A stretch of DNA of 64,000 bases from Octadecabacter dasysiphoniae (GCF_021532615.1 NZ_JAKGAQ010000002.1:248001-312000); one strand, 5' to 3'. Positions 43,359-52,523 are shown, counted from the first letter of the stretch. Translations and numbers: made by a program. The notes: generated by a model from the letters alone, not told the origin.

Positions 43359-44747
43359 ATGGACGGAATGACACCAAACGATCTGAGCCATGTGGTCGAC
43401 GCAGACCGCGCCCACGTCTGGCACCACCTCGTGCAGCATAAACCCTTTGAAAACGGTGAACCCCGCATCATCGTCGAAGGCAAAGGAATGCGCGTTTGGG
43501 ACCAGCACGGCAAAGAACACATCGATGCGGTGTCCGGTGGTGTCTGGACAGTCAACGTCGGCTATGGCCGCGAAAGCATTGCGAACGCTGTGCGTGATCA
43601 AATCCTGAAAATGAACTTTTTTGGCGGCACTGTCGGGACGATCCCCGGTGCGCTGTATGCAGAAAAGCTGATCGGCAAAATGCCCGGCATGACGCGCGTT
43701 TACTACGCCAACTCGGGATCCGAGGCGAACGAGAAAGCCTTTAAGATGGTGCGCCAGATTTCGCACAAACGCTATGGCGGCAAGAAATCGAAAATCCTGT
43801 ACCGTGATCGCGACTACCACGGGTCCACGTTGGCCACGATGTCGGCCGGTGGTCAGGACGAACGCAATGCACAATACGGCCCCTTCGCGCCCGGTTTCAT
43901 CCGCGTTCCGCACTGCATGGAATACCGCAAGCACGAACAGGACGGCGCGCCAGACGAAAACTATGGCGTTTGGGCCGCGGACCAGATCGAAGAGGTCATC
44001 CTGCGCGAAGGTGCCGACACAATCGGCGCGCTTTGCCTTGAACCCGTCACAGCTGGCGGCGGCGTCATCACGCCCCCCGAAGGCTATTGGGATCGCGTTC
44101 AGGAAATCTGCAAGAAATACGAAATCCTGCTGCACATCGACGAAGTCGTCTGTGGCGTTGGCCGCACGGGCACATGGTTCGGCTATCAGCAATACGGCAT
44201 CAAACCTGATTTCGTGACGATGGCCAAAGGTGTGGCCTCTGGTTACGCCGCGATTTCATGCTGCGTCACGTCCGAAGCCGTGTTTGATCTGTTCAAGGAC
44301 GACACAACCGATCCGATGAACTACTTCCGCGATATCTCCACGTTCGGTGGCTGCACCGCTGGCCCCGCAGCTGCGCTCGAAAACATGCGCATCATCGAAG
44401 ATGAAGACCTGTTGGCCAACACCGTCGCCATGGGCGATCACATGGTGAACAACCTCTGGGCGCTGTCCGAGCGGCACAAAGTCATCGGGGACGTTCGCGG
44501 CAAAGGCCTGTTTGTGGGCGCGGAACTGGTGACAGACCGCGCAACCAAAGACCCCATGCACGAAAAAATGGTGGGTCAGGTTGTTGCAGATTGCATGCAA
44601 CAAGGCGTGATCATCGGCGCGACAAACCGCTCCATTCCGACCAAGAACAACACGCTGTGTTTCTCGCCTGCGTTGATCGCCACAAAGGACGACATCAACC
44701 AGATCACTGAGGCGCTTGACGGGGCGCTGACACGCGTCTTCGGCTAA
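43359..44747 (+). CDS. tpa: Taurine--pyruvate aminotransferase
   Basis: This 462-residue class III aminotransferase depends on PLP and transfers the amino group of taurine to pyruvate, giving sulfoacetaldehyde and alanine. Signatures are YYANSGSEANEKAFKMVRQI, LLHIDEVVCGVGRTGTWFG and the PLP lysine in DFVTMAKGVASGYAAIS. The N-terminus (NDLSHVVDADRAHVWHHL) resembles known Tpa proteins. A general omega-aminotransferase is possible from sequence alone, but xsc, tauR, tauE and soeABC nearby make Tpa the best call. It ends at a strong terminator and is the first gene of the taurine region. Confidence 0.93.
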   Translation: MDGMTPNDLSHVVDADRAHVWHHLVQHKPFENGEPRIIVEGKGMRVWDQHGKEHIDAVSGGVWTVNVGYGRESIANAVRDQILKMNFFGGTVGTIPGALYAEKLIGKMPGMTRVYYANSGSEANEKAFKMVRQISHKRYGGKKSKILYRDRDYHGSTLATMSAGGQDERNAQYGPFAPGFIRVPHCMEYRKHEQDGAPDENYGVWAADQIEEVILREGADTIGALCLEPVTAGGGVITPPEGYWDRVQEICKKYEILLHIDEVVCGVGRTGTWFGYQQYGIKPDFVTMAKGVASGYAAISCCVTSEAVFDLFKDDTTDPMNYFRDISTFGGCTAGPAAALENMRIIEDEDLLANTVAMGDHMVNNLWALSERHKVIGDVRGKGLFVGAELVTDRATKDPMHEKMVGQVVADCMQQGVIIGATNRSIPTKNNTLCFSPALIATKDDINQITEALDGALTRVFG

Positions 44748-44765
44748 ACCACACGACAAAATCGA

Positions 44766-44805
44766 CAAAGGGCTGGGATCAAAGGTGGACCCAGCCCTTT
44801 GTTTT
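44766..44805 (+). terminator. Rho-independent terminator after tpa
   Basis: CAAAGGGCTGGG (44766-44777) and CCCAGCCCTTTG (44790-44801) form a perfect 12-base-pair stem followed by TTTTG. It uncouples tpa from the protease gene downstream. Confidence 0.93.
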
Positions 44806-44845
44806 GCGCAACACTGCGGCCATTGAAATCGTCAAAGGCTTTCCC

Positions 44846-46696
44846 ATGTTGCGCACTTTCCTGATCCTGCTGTCCTTTATCGTCGCTCTCCCCGCTTACG
44901 CCCAAGATTCCTGTGACTACGCGGGCGACAACGAATGCGACGAAGCGCGCTACGGCGGACAAGGCTATTGTGATGCGGGAACAGACACCACCGATTGCCA
45001 GCTTCTTGCCAACGGGATCGAAAACAACGCCTGCGTGTTCGCCAATGACAACGAATGTGACGAATACCGCTTTGGCGGAACAGGGTCATGTCAGGACGGA
45101 TCGGACACCAGCGATTGCGCGATGTGGCAGGTCCAGCGCGAAAGCGATTTCCTTGACCGTGCGCGCGCCTTGGGTGTGCAGGACCTGATGACAAACAGCC
45201 TTGGCGATAACAGCTGCCGCTGGTCTTACGACGGTGAATGCGACGACACGAATTTCGGCGGAACAGGCGTATGTACCCCGGGCACTGACGCGATGGATTG
45301 TCTGGCGGTTGTGAACACCACAGCAGGTCTGACGCCGCCCGCCGGCGCTGCGGGTGACACCTGCGAATACGCCAACGACAGCGAATGCGACGAAGCCCAG
45401 TACGGCGGCGGCGGATTTTGTGATGCGGGCACAGACACCACCGATTGCCGTCAACTGGCCGCGGGGCTTGATGATGACAGCTGCGAATGGGCCAATGATG
45501 GCGCCTGTGATGAACTGCGCTATGGCGGCGGCGGGCAATGCGTTGACGGGTCCGACGCGACCGATTGCGATATGTTCGGCACCTCGCCCGAGGCATTGGA
45601 ACGTCTGTTGGCCCTCGTGCCGCAACCCTTGCGCGCCACCCTTGGCGATGATTCCTGCCAGTATTCAAACGACGGTGAATGTGACGATGCTGCCTTTGGT
45701 GGCACGATCTATTGCGCCACCGGCACAGACGCCACGGATTGCCGCGCGATGGCGCTGGGCGGCGAAGACAGCTGCCGCTGGGCCAATGACAATGAATGCG
45801 ACGAACCGGGCATCGGCACGGACAACTGCACGTCGGGCACGGACGTCACCGACTGCGCAGCCGTCGCCTATCTGCGCAACCGCACGGACACCTGCAACAC
45901 GGCGTTTGACGGCATTTGCAACGAAATCGAAAACGGCAATGGCACCTGCGAAGCCTTCAGTGACACCGCCGATTGTCTCGGCCGTTCGCGCCCTGCGGGT
46001 CTGGAAAACCATTTCTTTGGCCGCGATGATCGCATGTTGATGGACGCCACGCAGATGCCCTGGGCCGCCATCGGATCGCTGGAATTGCAGGACGGCACCT
46101 GCACAGGAACGCTTGTCGGGCCATCACTGGTTCTGACGGCTGCGCACTGCGTCACCGATACCGGCAACGAAACCCTGACCCCCGTCAGCTTCACCGCTGG
46201 CCTGTCGGTGGGCCAATCCATGGGCGAAGCCAAGGTTGTCGGCGCGGTGTTTGACCCCGCCTATAACCCCGAAACCCAACCTGCAGGCGGCGGCAACGGC
46301 CACGACTGGGCCTTGGTCGTTCTGGACCGCGCCTTGGGCGATGACATCGGATTCCTCGACATCCACGCGCTGACAGACGTCGACCTGTCCCAGATCGGGC
46401 GGTCAGGATTAATCGTCAATCAGGCGGGTTATTCGTGGGACACGGGCAACAACATGTCCGGCAACATGGGCTGCCGCATCGTCGAAGCGTTTGAAGACAA
46501 TTCAATCCTGCACGAATGCGACACCGCACAGGGCGACAGCGGGTCCCCGTTCCTTTTGAATGTAGACGGCGCATGGAAAATCATCGCCGTGGACAGCCAG
46601 TTCTTCAGCGCAACGGATGACAAAACACCGTTCTCTCAGGCGAATTTGGCAGTCGACAGCCGCGCGTTCGCAGCAGCAGTAGCGCAGCAACAGTAA
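44846..46696 (+). CDS. Secreted serine protease with eight Cys-rich, acidic repeats
   Basis: This encodes 616 residues with a signal peptide (MLRTFLILLSFIVALPAYA). Residues 21-377 hold eight repeats of about 31 residues with mostly four cysteines each in the pattern C-x7-C-x10-C-x8-C. Each repeat has NDGECDE-like and GTDxxDC ends (for example YCDAGTDTTDC); repeats 7 and 8 are shorter or altered. The acidic D/E/N side chains suggest calcium binding. Residues 390-616 form a trypsin-like domain with His in LVLTAAHCVTD, Asp in HDWALVVLDRAL and Ser in CDTAQGDSGSPFLL, so it should be active. The repeats vaguely recall LNR or LDL-A modules but match neither exactly. It should be exported. Confidence 0.87.
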   Translation: MLRTFLILLSFIVALPAYAQDSCDYAGDNECDEARYGGQGYCDAGTDTTDCQLLANGIENNACVFANDNECDEYRFGGTGSCQDGSDTSDCAMWQVQRESDFLDRARALGVQDLMTNSLGDNSCRWSYDGECDDTNFGGTGVCTPGTDAMDCLAVVNTTAGLTPPAGAAGDTCEYANDSECDEAQYGGGGFCDAGTDTTDCRQLAAGLDDDSCEWANDGACDELRYGGGGQCVDGSDATDCDMFGTSPEALERLLALVPQPLRATLGDDSCQYSNDGECDDAAFGGTIYCATGTDATDCRAMALGGEDSCRWANDNECDEPGIGTDNCTSGTDVTDCAAVAYLRNRTDTCNTAFDGICNEIENGNGTCEAFSDTADCLGRSRPAGLENHFFGRDDRMLMDATQMPWAAIGSLELQDGTCTGTLVGPSLVLTAAHCVTDTGNETLTPVSFTAGLSVGQSMGEAKVVGAVFDPAYNPETQPAGGGNGHDWALVVLDRALGDDIGFLDIHALTDVDLSQIGRSGLIVNQAGYSWDTGNNMSGNMGCRIVEAFEDNSILHECDTAQGDSGSPFLLNVDGAWKIIAVDSQFFSATDDKTPFSQANLAVDSRAFAAAVAQQQ

Positions 46697-46715
46697 GGGA
46701 TATCGCTACAGTTGG

Positions 46716-48044
46716 TTACTCGAAAAATTGAAGAAATATATTCTCTTCAGCCAGCGCTAATAGATCCCGACATACGTTCCATGGATTCGTTGAAGTGAGG
46801 GTGATCGGCAATGACCCCTCACTATCCCCCAGTGCGCCGAAAAAAATCTCCGCTGCATTGTCTTCCTGATTTTCCCCGCCATCGAGGAGAATACTCAAGA
46901 TCGGTTCAGGCTCAATCTCGCTCATATCGCCACTCAACAAACTGGTACGGATCGAAAGAGTCTCCGCGCGGGCGTAATCAACCAGGGAATCCGAAATGGT
47001 CAAATTGCAATCCTCGCATTCAAAGCTCCCAATCTTTGAGGCCACAAGTTCGATAGCATATGCCCCCAGCAGCACCTCGTTATCCAAATGCATATTTCTG
47101 AAAGATCGACCACGAAGATCTTCGTTAGAAAGCACTTTTAGGCGATCGAGAATAATAAGCGCACCATAGGCCACCGCGTCGTCATCATCTAGCAGAAGAA
47201 ATTTGAGCGCTTGGACAACTTGAGCAGAGATTTGTTTACTGCTTCCAAGGTTTGTAATCGCCGCTATGACAGATCGACTTGGGGGTCTCTTCAACTGAAC
47301 ATCGTCGCTTAGGGACGCACCACATCCTTCCCCATCCCGAATGTGCCATACTGATCGAGCAGTTTCGTCGGTGTTGTCGTCCTGAATGGTTCGTTCCGAA
47401 ATCTGATTAACTGAAGACTCCAATTGCCCTCTCAACTCGCTCACCAGTGAAATCGTCATGATTTCGTTCTGCATTTCGAACTGCGTGGATTGTTCCTGCA
47501 TCCGTTCGGTTTGCGCCTTCATCAGCTCGCCCTGCTGGCCCATCAGCACGGTCTGCTCAGTCAATTTACGGTTCTGTTCAAACAACAAAACCGTACCCGT
47601 AAACGCACCGAACGCCAAAAGCAGGCCCAGCGCCGATGCAATCACCCAGCGATAAAACCCCGACCAGACGTACCAGCCTGTTGCCGATTTGGCGAAGGCC
47701 TGCGCTTCAGTTTCGGCCGTGGCGCGATCACCGTGCGCTGCGGCAGACACGCCCTTAACCAACGACGACAAAACATCATCCAGCGATGTTTCCGCGGTGC
47801 CCAGAACGCGGCGTAACAAACGGTCGCGAAAGAACAGGACTATGACCAACACGACAATCAGAACGCTGATCGCCCCGAACAAGAACACCGCGACGTTGCG
47901 CGCAAATTCATCCGCCGCGCCCCAGATGCCGACGGCCACCGGAATAATCAGCAACGCCGCCGCGAAAAAGCCGATCCAGAATGCAAGATGTTTAACCATT
48001 GCAGGATCAAAGCCCAGCGGCGTGCGACGCACAAGGCCCCGCAT
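46716..48044 (-). CDS. Membrane protein with coiled coil and AT-richer C-terminal domain
   Basis: This encodes 442 residues from the ATG at 48044. Two N-terminal membrane helices (HLAFWIGFFAAALLIIPVAV, VAVFLFGAISVLIVVLVIVL), a third near residue 140 (WVIASALGLLLAFGAFTG), then a coiled coil (KLTEQTVLMGQQGELMKAQ). The C-terminal 230 residues include RSFRNMHLDNEVLLGAYAIE, which is faintly pentapeptide-like. The 3' part of the gene (about 46720-47450) is clearly richer in A and T than the 5' part and the neighbours, so the gene looks mosaic. The function is unknown. It lies opposite in direction to the taurine genes on either side. Confidence 0.75.
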   Translation of the reverse strand: MRGLVRRTPLGFDPAMVKHLAFWIGFFAAALLIIPVAVGIWGAADEFARNVAVFLFGAISVLIVVLVIVLFFRDRLLRRVLGTAETSLDDVLSSLVKGVSAAAHGDRATAETEAQAFAKSATGWYVWSGFYRWVIASALGLLLAFGAFTGTVLLFEQNRKLTEQTVLMGQQGELMKAQTERMQEQSTQFEMQNEIMTISLVSELRGQLESSVNQISERTIQDDNTDETARSVWHIRDGEGCGASLSDDVQLKRPPSRSVIAAITNLGSSKQISAQVVQALKFLLLDDDDAVAYGALIILDRLKVLSNEDLRGRSFRNMHLDNEVLLGAYAIELVASKIGSFECEDCNLTISDSLVDYARAETLSIRTSLLSGDMSEIEPEPILSILLDGGENQEDNAAEIFFGALGDSEGSLPITLTSTNPWNVCRDLLALAEENIFLQFFE

Positions 48045-48056
48045 CAAAGATTGGCA

Positions 48057-48066
48057 ATAAGTCCAG
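48057..48066 (-). promoter_or_regulatory. Candidate TauR decamer in the tauR promoter gap
   Basis: On the minus strand this reads CTGGACTTAT, 9 of 10 to CTGGACYTAA. It lies in the 58-base gap between the divergent membrane-protein gene and tauR, where a bound regulator would cover the tauR promoter and allow autoregulation. No second full repeat was found beside it. Confidence 0.45.
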
Positions 48067-48102
48067 ATTGCGCTCTGCGTACTACCAAACTACGTTGCGG
48101 CC

Positions 48103-49566
48103 ATGGCGCTACCCGTTGAAACCTTCTTTTTGCAGCCCGATTCTGAGGGCACGTTGCAGACGCAAATCCGCCAACTGGTGGCGGAGGGTATCCTTGCGGG
48201 TCGCTTTCGCCCCGGTGAAAAGCTGCCCTCATCGCGCAAGCTGGCCCAGCATCTGGGCGTCAGCCGCATCACCGTGACGCTCGCATTTACGGAACTTCTG
48301 GCGGATGATTACATCGTCGCGCACGGGCGGTCCGGCTATTTCGTATCCGAAAATGCGCCCGAACCACCCCAGTTTCCCGCCAAAGCCAGCGAAACAAGCA
48401 CCGTCGATTGGACCCGCGCCATCGGCCAGCGTTTCATCACGCCCGACGTCATGACCAAACCCGCCGATTGGTCGAAGTACCGCTATCCGTTTATCTACGG
48501 TCAGGCCGACCCCGCCCTGTTTGATGCCGCCAATTGGCGCTTGTGCGCGCTTGAGGCCTTGGGCCGGCGCGATTTCGATGCCCTCACGGCGGATTATTTT
48601 GACAATGACGATCCAAAGCTGGTGGATTTCATCGCGCGCCAGACGCTGCCACGCCGCGGGATCCTCGCCAAACCGGATGAAATCCTGCTGACACTGGGCG
48701 CACAAAACGCGCTGTGGCTGACAGCGCAGGTATTGCTGACACAGCGGCGCACCGCCGCCATCGAAGACCCGTGTTATCCGGCCCTGCGCGGTATTCTGGA
48801 ACAATCGCGCTGCCACCTGCACCCGATCACGGTGGATCAGGACGGCCTGCCCCCTGATGCCCTGCCCGATGGCACCGACGTTTTATTCACCACCCCCAGC
48901 CACCAATGCCCCACAGCGGCGACCATGCCTATGGCGCGGCGCACAGCATTGCTGGAAAAAGCCGAACGCGACGATTTCCTGATCGTTGAAGACGACTATG
49001 AATTTGAAATGTCGTTCCTCAAACCTCCGTCCCCCGCGCTCAAATCCCTCGATAAGAACGGGCGGGTGATTTATGTGGGCAGCTTTTCCAAATCGATCTT
49101 TCCGGGCCTGCGGCTTGGCTATCTTGTCGGCCCTGCACCCTTTATCCGCGAGGCACGCGCGCTGCGGGCCAGCGTTTTGCGCCACCCGCCCGGCCATATC
49201 CAACGCACGGTCACCTATTTTCTGTCGCGCGGACATTATGACGCACTGGTGCGCCGCATGGGCCGCGCCTTTCACGAACGCCGCAACGCCATGGACAAAG
49301 CCCTTGCCGATCACGGCCTGACGGTTGCCGGGTCCGGCAGTTTTGGCGGATCATCCCAATGGATGCGCGCGCCCGAACACATCGACACCATCGAACTGGC
49401 ACGGCGTCTAAGGGAAAAAAGCGTGTTGATTGAACCAGGTCACTCGTTTTTCGGCCAGTCAGACCCGCCGCGCAATTTCTACCGCCTCGCCTACAGCTCA
49501 ATCCCGACGGCGCGCATCGCAGACGGGATTGAAATTTTGGCCCGCACGTTGCGGGAAATGACCTAG
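48103..49566 (+). CDS. tauR: TauR, MocR-type GntR/aminotransferase regulator of taurine catabolism
   Basis: This 487-residue protein has a GntR winged helix at residues 10-80 (QIRQLVAEGILAGRFRPGEK, LGVSRITVTLAFTELLADDY). It is fused to a class I aminotransferase-like domain with the PLP lysine in VIYVGSFSKSIFPGLRLGYL. This is the MocR architecture. The R. capsulatus homologue TauR activates the tpa-tauR-xsc genes with taurine as the signal; the family and location make the same role likely here. It is 176 bases upstream of xsc. An inverted TAGGTC/GACCTA pair at 49613-49632 lies just after its stop. Confidence 0.9.
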   Translation: MALPVETFFLQPDSEGTLQTQIRQLVAEGILAGRFRPGEKLPSSRKLAQHLGVSRITVTLAFTELLADDYIVAHGRSGYFVSENAPEPPQFPAKASETSTVDWTRAIGQRFITPDVMTKPADWSKYRYPFIYGQADPALFDAANWRLCALEALGRRDFDALTADYFDNDDPKLVDFIARQTLPRRGILAKPDEILLTLGAQNALWLTAQVLLTQRRTAAIEDPCYPALRGILEQSRCHLHPITVDQDGLPPDALPDGTDVLFTTPSHQCPTAATMPMARRTALLEKAERDDFLIVEDDYEFEMSFLKPPSPALKSLDKNGRVIYVGSFSKSIFPGLRLGYLVGPAPFIREARALRASVLRHPPGHIQRTVTYFLSRGHYDALVRRMGRAFHERRNAMDKALADHGLTVAGSGSFGGSSQWMRAPEHIDTIELARRLREKSVLIEPGHSFFGQSDPPRNFYRLAYSSIPTARIADGIEILARTLREMT

Positions 49567-49652
49567 GCCCACACGGCCCCGCCACCGATCCAGTCTAAAA
49601 GGATGGACAATTTAGGTCAAAAATGAGACCTATAGTCTTAATTCCACAACTG

Positions 49653-49685
49653 CTGGCGCTAAACCCAGCAAACAACTGGACCTAA
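49653..49685 (+). promoter_or_regulatory. TauR direct repeats upstream of xsc
   Basis: CTGGCGCTAA at 49653-49662 and CTGGACCTAA at 49676-49685 start 23 bases apart. The second matches the TauR decamer CTGGACYTAA exactly, and the first differs at two positions. The pair ends 57 bases before the xsc ATG, a suitable place for an activator. Confidence 0.65.
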
Positions 49686-49742
49686 CGGTAGGCTTATCAA
49701 CGCCTTAGGTTGCGATCAAACTTGGACAGAGGGGATTCCCAA

Positions 49743-51524
49743 ATGAAAATGACGACCGAAGAAGCCTTCGTAAAAACACTTCAGATGCACGGCATCGACA
49801 ACGCATTCGGGATCATCGGGTCGGCCATGATGCCGATTTCCGATATTTTTCCTGATGCGGGCATCAAATTCTGGGACTGTGCCCACGAAACATCCGGCGG
49901 CATGATGGCTGACGGTTTCACCCGCGCCACTGGCAAAATGTCCATGATGATCGCGCAGAACGGCCCCGGCATCACGAACTTCGTGACAGCTGTGAAAACT
50001 GCCTACTGGAACCACACACCTGTCCTTCTGGTCACACCGCAGGCTGCCAACAAAACCATCGGCCAAGGTGGTTTTCAGGAAATGGAACAGATGAACCTGT
50101 TCGCCGATTGTGTGGCCTACCAAGAAGAAGTCCGCGACCCCACACGCATCGCCGAAACGCTGAACCGCGTGATCATGCAAGCCAAACGCGCCTCCGCACC
50201 GGCACAGATCAACATCCCGCGCGATTTCTGGACACAAGTCATCGACGTCGACCTCCCAGTGATTGTCGATTTTGAATTGCCACAGGGCGGTTCCGGCGCT
50301 GTCGAAGAAGCAGCCAAGCTGTTGTCTGACGCGAAATTCCCCGTCATCCTGAACGGCGCAGGCGCGATCCTGTCCGCTGGCGGTATCGACGCATCGCGCG
50401 TGTTGGCTGAAACCCTCGATGCGCCAGTATGTGTTGGCTACCAGCACAACGACGCGTTCCCGGGCAACCACCCACTTTACGCAGGTCCATTGGGCTACAA
50501 CGGCTCAAAGGCCGGCATGGAGCTGATCTCGAAGGCCGACGTTGTTTTGTGCCTCGGCACACGCCTCAACCCGTTCTCAACGCTGCCCGGTTACGGCATT
50601 GATTACTGGCCCACAGACGCCAAGATCATTCAGGTTGACCTGAACCCTGATCGCATCGGCCTGACCAAAAAGGTTACAGTCGGCATCGTGGGTGACGCAG
50701 CCAAAGTTGCAACAGCGATTGCCGAAAAGCTGTCAGACACTGCTGGCGACACGGACCGCAAGGCCCGCACAGAAATGATCGCACAGACAAAATCTGCATG
50801 GGCACAAGAACTGACATCCATGACAGAAGAACAGGACGATCCGGGCACAGACTGGAACGTGCGTGCACGTGCCGCCAAACCCGATTGGATGGCCCCACGC
50901 ATGGCATGGCGCGCCATTCAGGCCGCACTTCCGGTCGAGGCGATCATTTCCTCTGACATCGGCAACAACTGCGCGATCGGTAACGCCTACCCGTCGTTCA
51001 ATGAATCCCGCAAATATCTGGCACCCGGCCTGTTCGGCCCTTGTGGCTACGGCCTTCCGTCCATCGTTGGCGCGAAAATCGGTAAGCCTGATGTGCCTGT
51101 GGTTGGGTTCGCCGGTGACGGCGCGTTCGGTATCTCCGTCAACGAACTTACGGCGATTGGCCGTGGTGACTGGCCTGCGATCACACAGATCGTGTTCCGC
51201 AACTACCAGTGGGGCGCGGAAAAGCGGAACTCCACACTCTGGTTTGACGACAACTTTGTCGGCACAGAACTGGACGAAGGCGTTTCTTACGCTGGTATCG
51301 CCAACGCATGTGGCCTGAAGGGCGTCGTTGCACGCACACAGGAAGAACTGACAGCAGCACTTGCACAGGCGATCAAGGACCAGATGGAAAACGGCATCAC
51401 CACGCTGATCGAAGCCATGATCAACCAGGAATTGGGTGACCCGTTCCGCCGTGACGCCATGAAGAAACCTGTCGAAGTGGCCGGTATCTCCAAGGACGAC
51501 ATGCGCCAGCAAACGGTTGCTTAA
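49743..51524 (+). CDS. xsc: Sulfoacetaldehyde acetyltransferase
   Basis: This 593-residue thiamine-diphosphate enzyme converts sulfoacetaldehyde and phosphate to acetyl phosphate and sulfite (EC 2.3.3.15). The N-terminal PYR domain has NAFGIIGSAMMPISDIFPD and CAHETSGGMMADGFTRATG with the activating Glu. The PP domain holds GFAGDGAFGISVNELTAIGR with the GDG motif, ending with FRNYQWGAEKRN. These are Xsc hallmarks as opposed to acetolactate synthase. Codon use is strongly biased, which suggests high expression when induced. The ATG at 49743 follows an AGAGGGG box. A hairpin follows the stop before pta. Confidence 0.96.
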   Translation: MKMTTEEAFVKTLQMHGIDNAFGIIGSAMMPISDIFPDAGIKFWDCAHETSGGMMADGFTRATGKMSMMIAQNGPGITNFVTAVKTAYWNHTPVLLVTPQAANKTIGQGGFQEMEQMNLFADCVAYQEEVRDPTRIAETLNRVIMQAKRASAPAQINIPRDFWTQVIDVDLPVIVDFELPQGGSGAVEEAAKLLSDAKFPVILNGAGAILSAGGIDASRVLAETLDAPVCVGYQHNDAFPGNHPLYAGPLGYNGSKAGMELISKADVVLCLGTRLNPFSTLPGYGIDYWPTDAKIIQVDLNPDRIGLTKKVTVGIVGDAAKVATAIAEKLSDTAGDTDRKARTEMIAQTKSAWAQELTSMTEEQDDPGTDWNVRARAAKPDWMAPRMAWRAIQAALPVEAIISSDIGNNCAIGNAYPSFNESRKYLAPGLFGPCGYGLPSIVGAKIGKPDVPVVGFAGDGAFGISVNELTAIGRGDWPAITQIVFRNYQWGAEKRNSTLWFDDNFVGTELDEGVSYAGIANACGLKGVVARTQEELTAALAQAIKDQMENGITTLIEAMINQELGDPFRRDAMKKPVEVAGISKDDMRQQTVA

Positions 51525-51541
51525 ATTCGTCTGAGACAATC

Positions 51542-51571
51542 GGCCGAGGCGGGGTTACCCTTGCCTCGGCC
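51542..51571 (+). terminator. Attenuator-like hairpin between xsc and pta
   Basis: GGCCGAGGC (51542-51550) pairs with GCCTCGGCC (51563-51571) around a loop that can fold further (GGG-TTA-CCC). Only a short, interrupted T-run follows, so part of the transcript should read through into pta. Such hairpins also protect upstream mRNA, which fits a highly expressed xsc. Confidence 0.6.
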
Positions 51572-51596
51572 AAACTATTTCTAAGGGGATTTTGGA

Positions 51597-52523
51597 ATGA
51601 GCTTTCTGTCTGACGCTGTGGCTGGACCGCCCGCCAACATTATCAAGCTCGCGCAAGACGCCCCTTCCCCTCGCGTGGCCATCGCCCGCGCCGGTGCCCC
51701 CCTTCCCATGCTCGCCGCCAAAGAAGCGACCGAAGCCAACATGATGATCCCCCTGTTCACAGGTGAACGCGCGGACATTCTGGCCGAAGCCGACAAACTG
51801 GACTGGGATATCTCAGGCTTTGAAATCATCAACGCCGAGGGTGAGGCCGCATCGGGCAAAGCCGCCGCAGAGGCCTGCGGGCGCGGTGATGCTGACGTTT
51901 TGATGAAAGGCCAATTGCACACAGACGCCTTTATGCGCGCCGCCGTGTCACGCGATGCAGGCCTGCGCACGGGCAAACGGTTCGTGCATATTTTCCACAT
52001 CACGACGCCGGATGGCACGAAATCCATCACGATTTCAGATGCCGCCGTGAACGTGAACCCGAACCTCGACACCCGCAAAGACGCCACACAAGAAGTCGTC
52101 AGCCTGCTGCACAAAATCGGCAACCCCCGCCCCAAGGTCGCATTCCTGTCCGCCACAGAATCCCCCATCGAAAGCGTTCCGTCATCCATGGAAGGCCGCG
52201 CATTGCGCGACTGGGCGATTGAAAACATCACAGACGCTGATTTTTCCGGCCCGCTGGCGTTTGACCTTATTATGTCGCCCAAGGCCGTGCAGGCCAAAAA
52301 GCTGACGGGTGATCCTGTCGCGGGTCAGGCCGACGCGATCATCGTGCCCGACATCGTATCAGGCAACGCGCTGTTCAAATCCTTCGTCTACCTCTCGGGT
52401 GGTTGCGCGGGTGGCATCGTTATGGGGGCCAAGGTTCCGATCCTTTTGACATCGCGCGCCGATCCGTCTGCGGCACGGCTCAGTTCAATCGCACTGGGCG
52501 CAATCGTGGCGGCGTCTGCATGA
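51597..52523 (+). CDS. pta: Phosphate acetyltransferase (short, acetyl/butyryl type)
   Basis: This 308-residue enzyme converts acetyl phosphate from Xsc to acetyl-CoA. It is the short PTA_PTB domain alone, with DVLMKGQLHTDAFMRAAVSR, FHITTPDGTKSITISDAAVN, ATESPIESVPSSMEGRAL and GQADAIIVPDIVSGNALFKS. This is the form usually found beside xsc rather than the long E. coli Pta. The ATG follows the xsc hairpin, with AAGGGG upstream. It is overlapped by 4 bases with ackA. Confidence 0.94.
   Translation: MSFLSDAVAGPPANIIKLAQDAPSPRVAIARAGAPLPMLAAKEATEANMMIPLFTGERADILAEADKLDWDISGFEIINAEGEAASGKAAAEACGRGDADVLMKGQLHTDAFMRAAVSRDAGLRTGKRFVHIFHITTPDGTKSITISDAAVNVNPNLDTRKDATQEVVSLLHKIGNPRPKVAFLSATESPIESVPSSMEGRALRDWAIENITDADFSGPLAFDLIMSPKAVQAKKLTGDPVAGQADAIIVPDIVSGNALFKSFVYLSGGCAGGIVMGAKVPILLTSRADPSAARLSSIALGAIVAASA

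Noticed and set aside
49613..49632. Inverted TAGGTC/GACCTA pair after tauR as a terminator
   Set aside because: The arms are only 6 bases and no T-run follows, so I left it out as a feature; it could still be a regulatory site.
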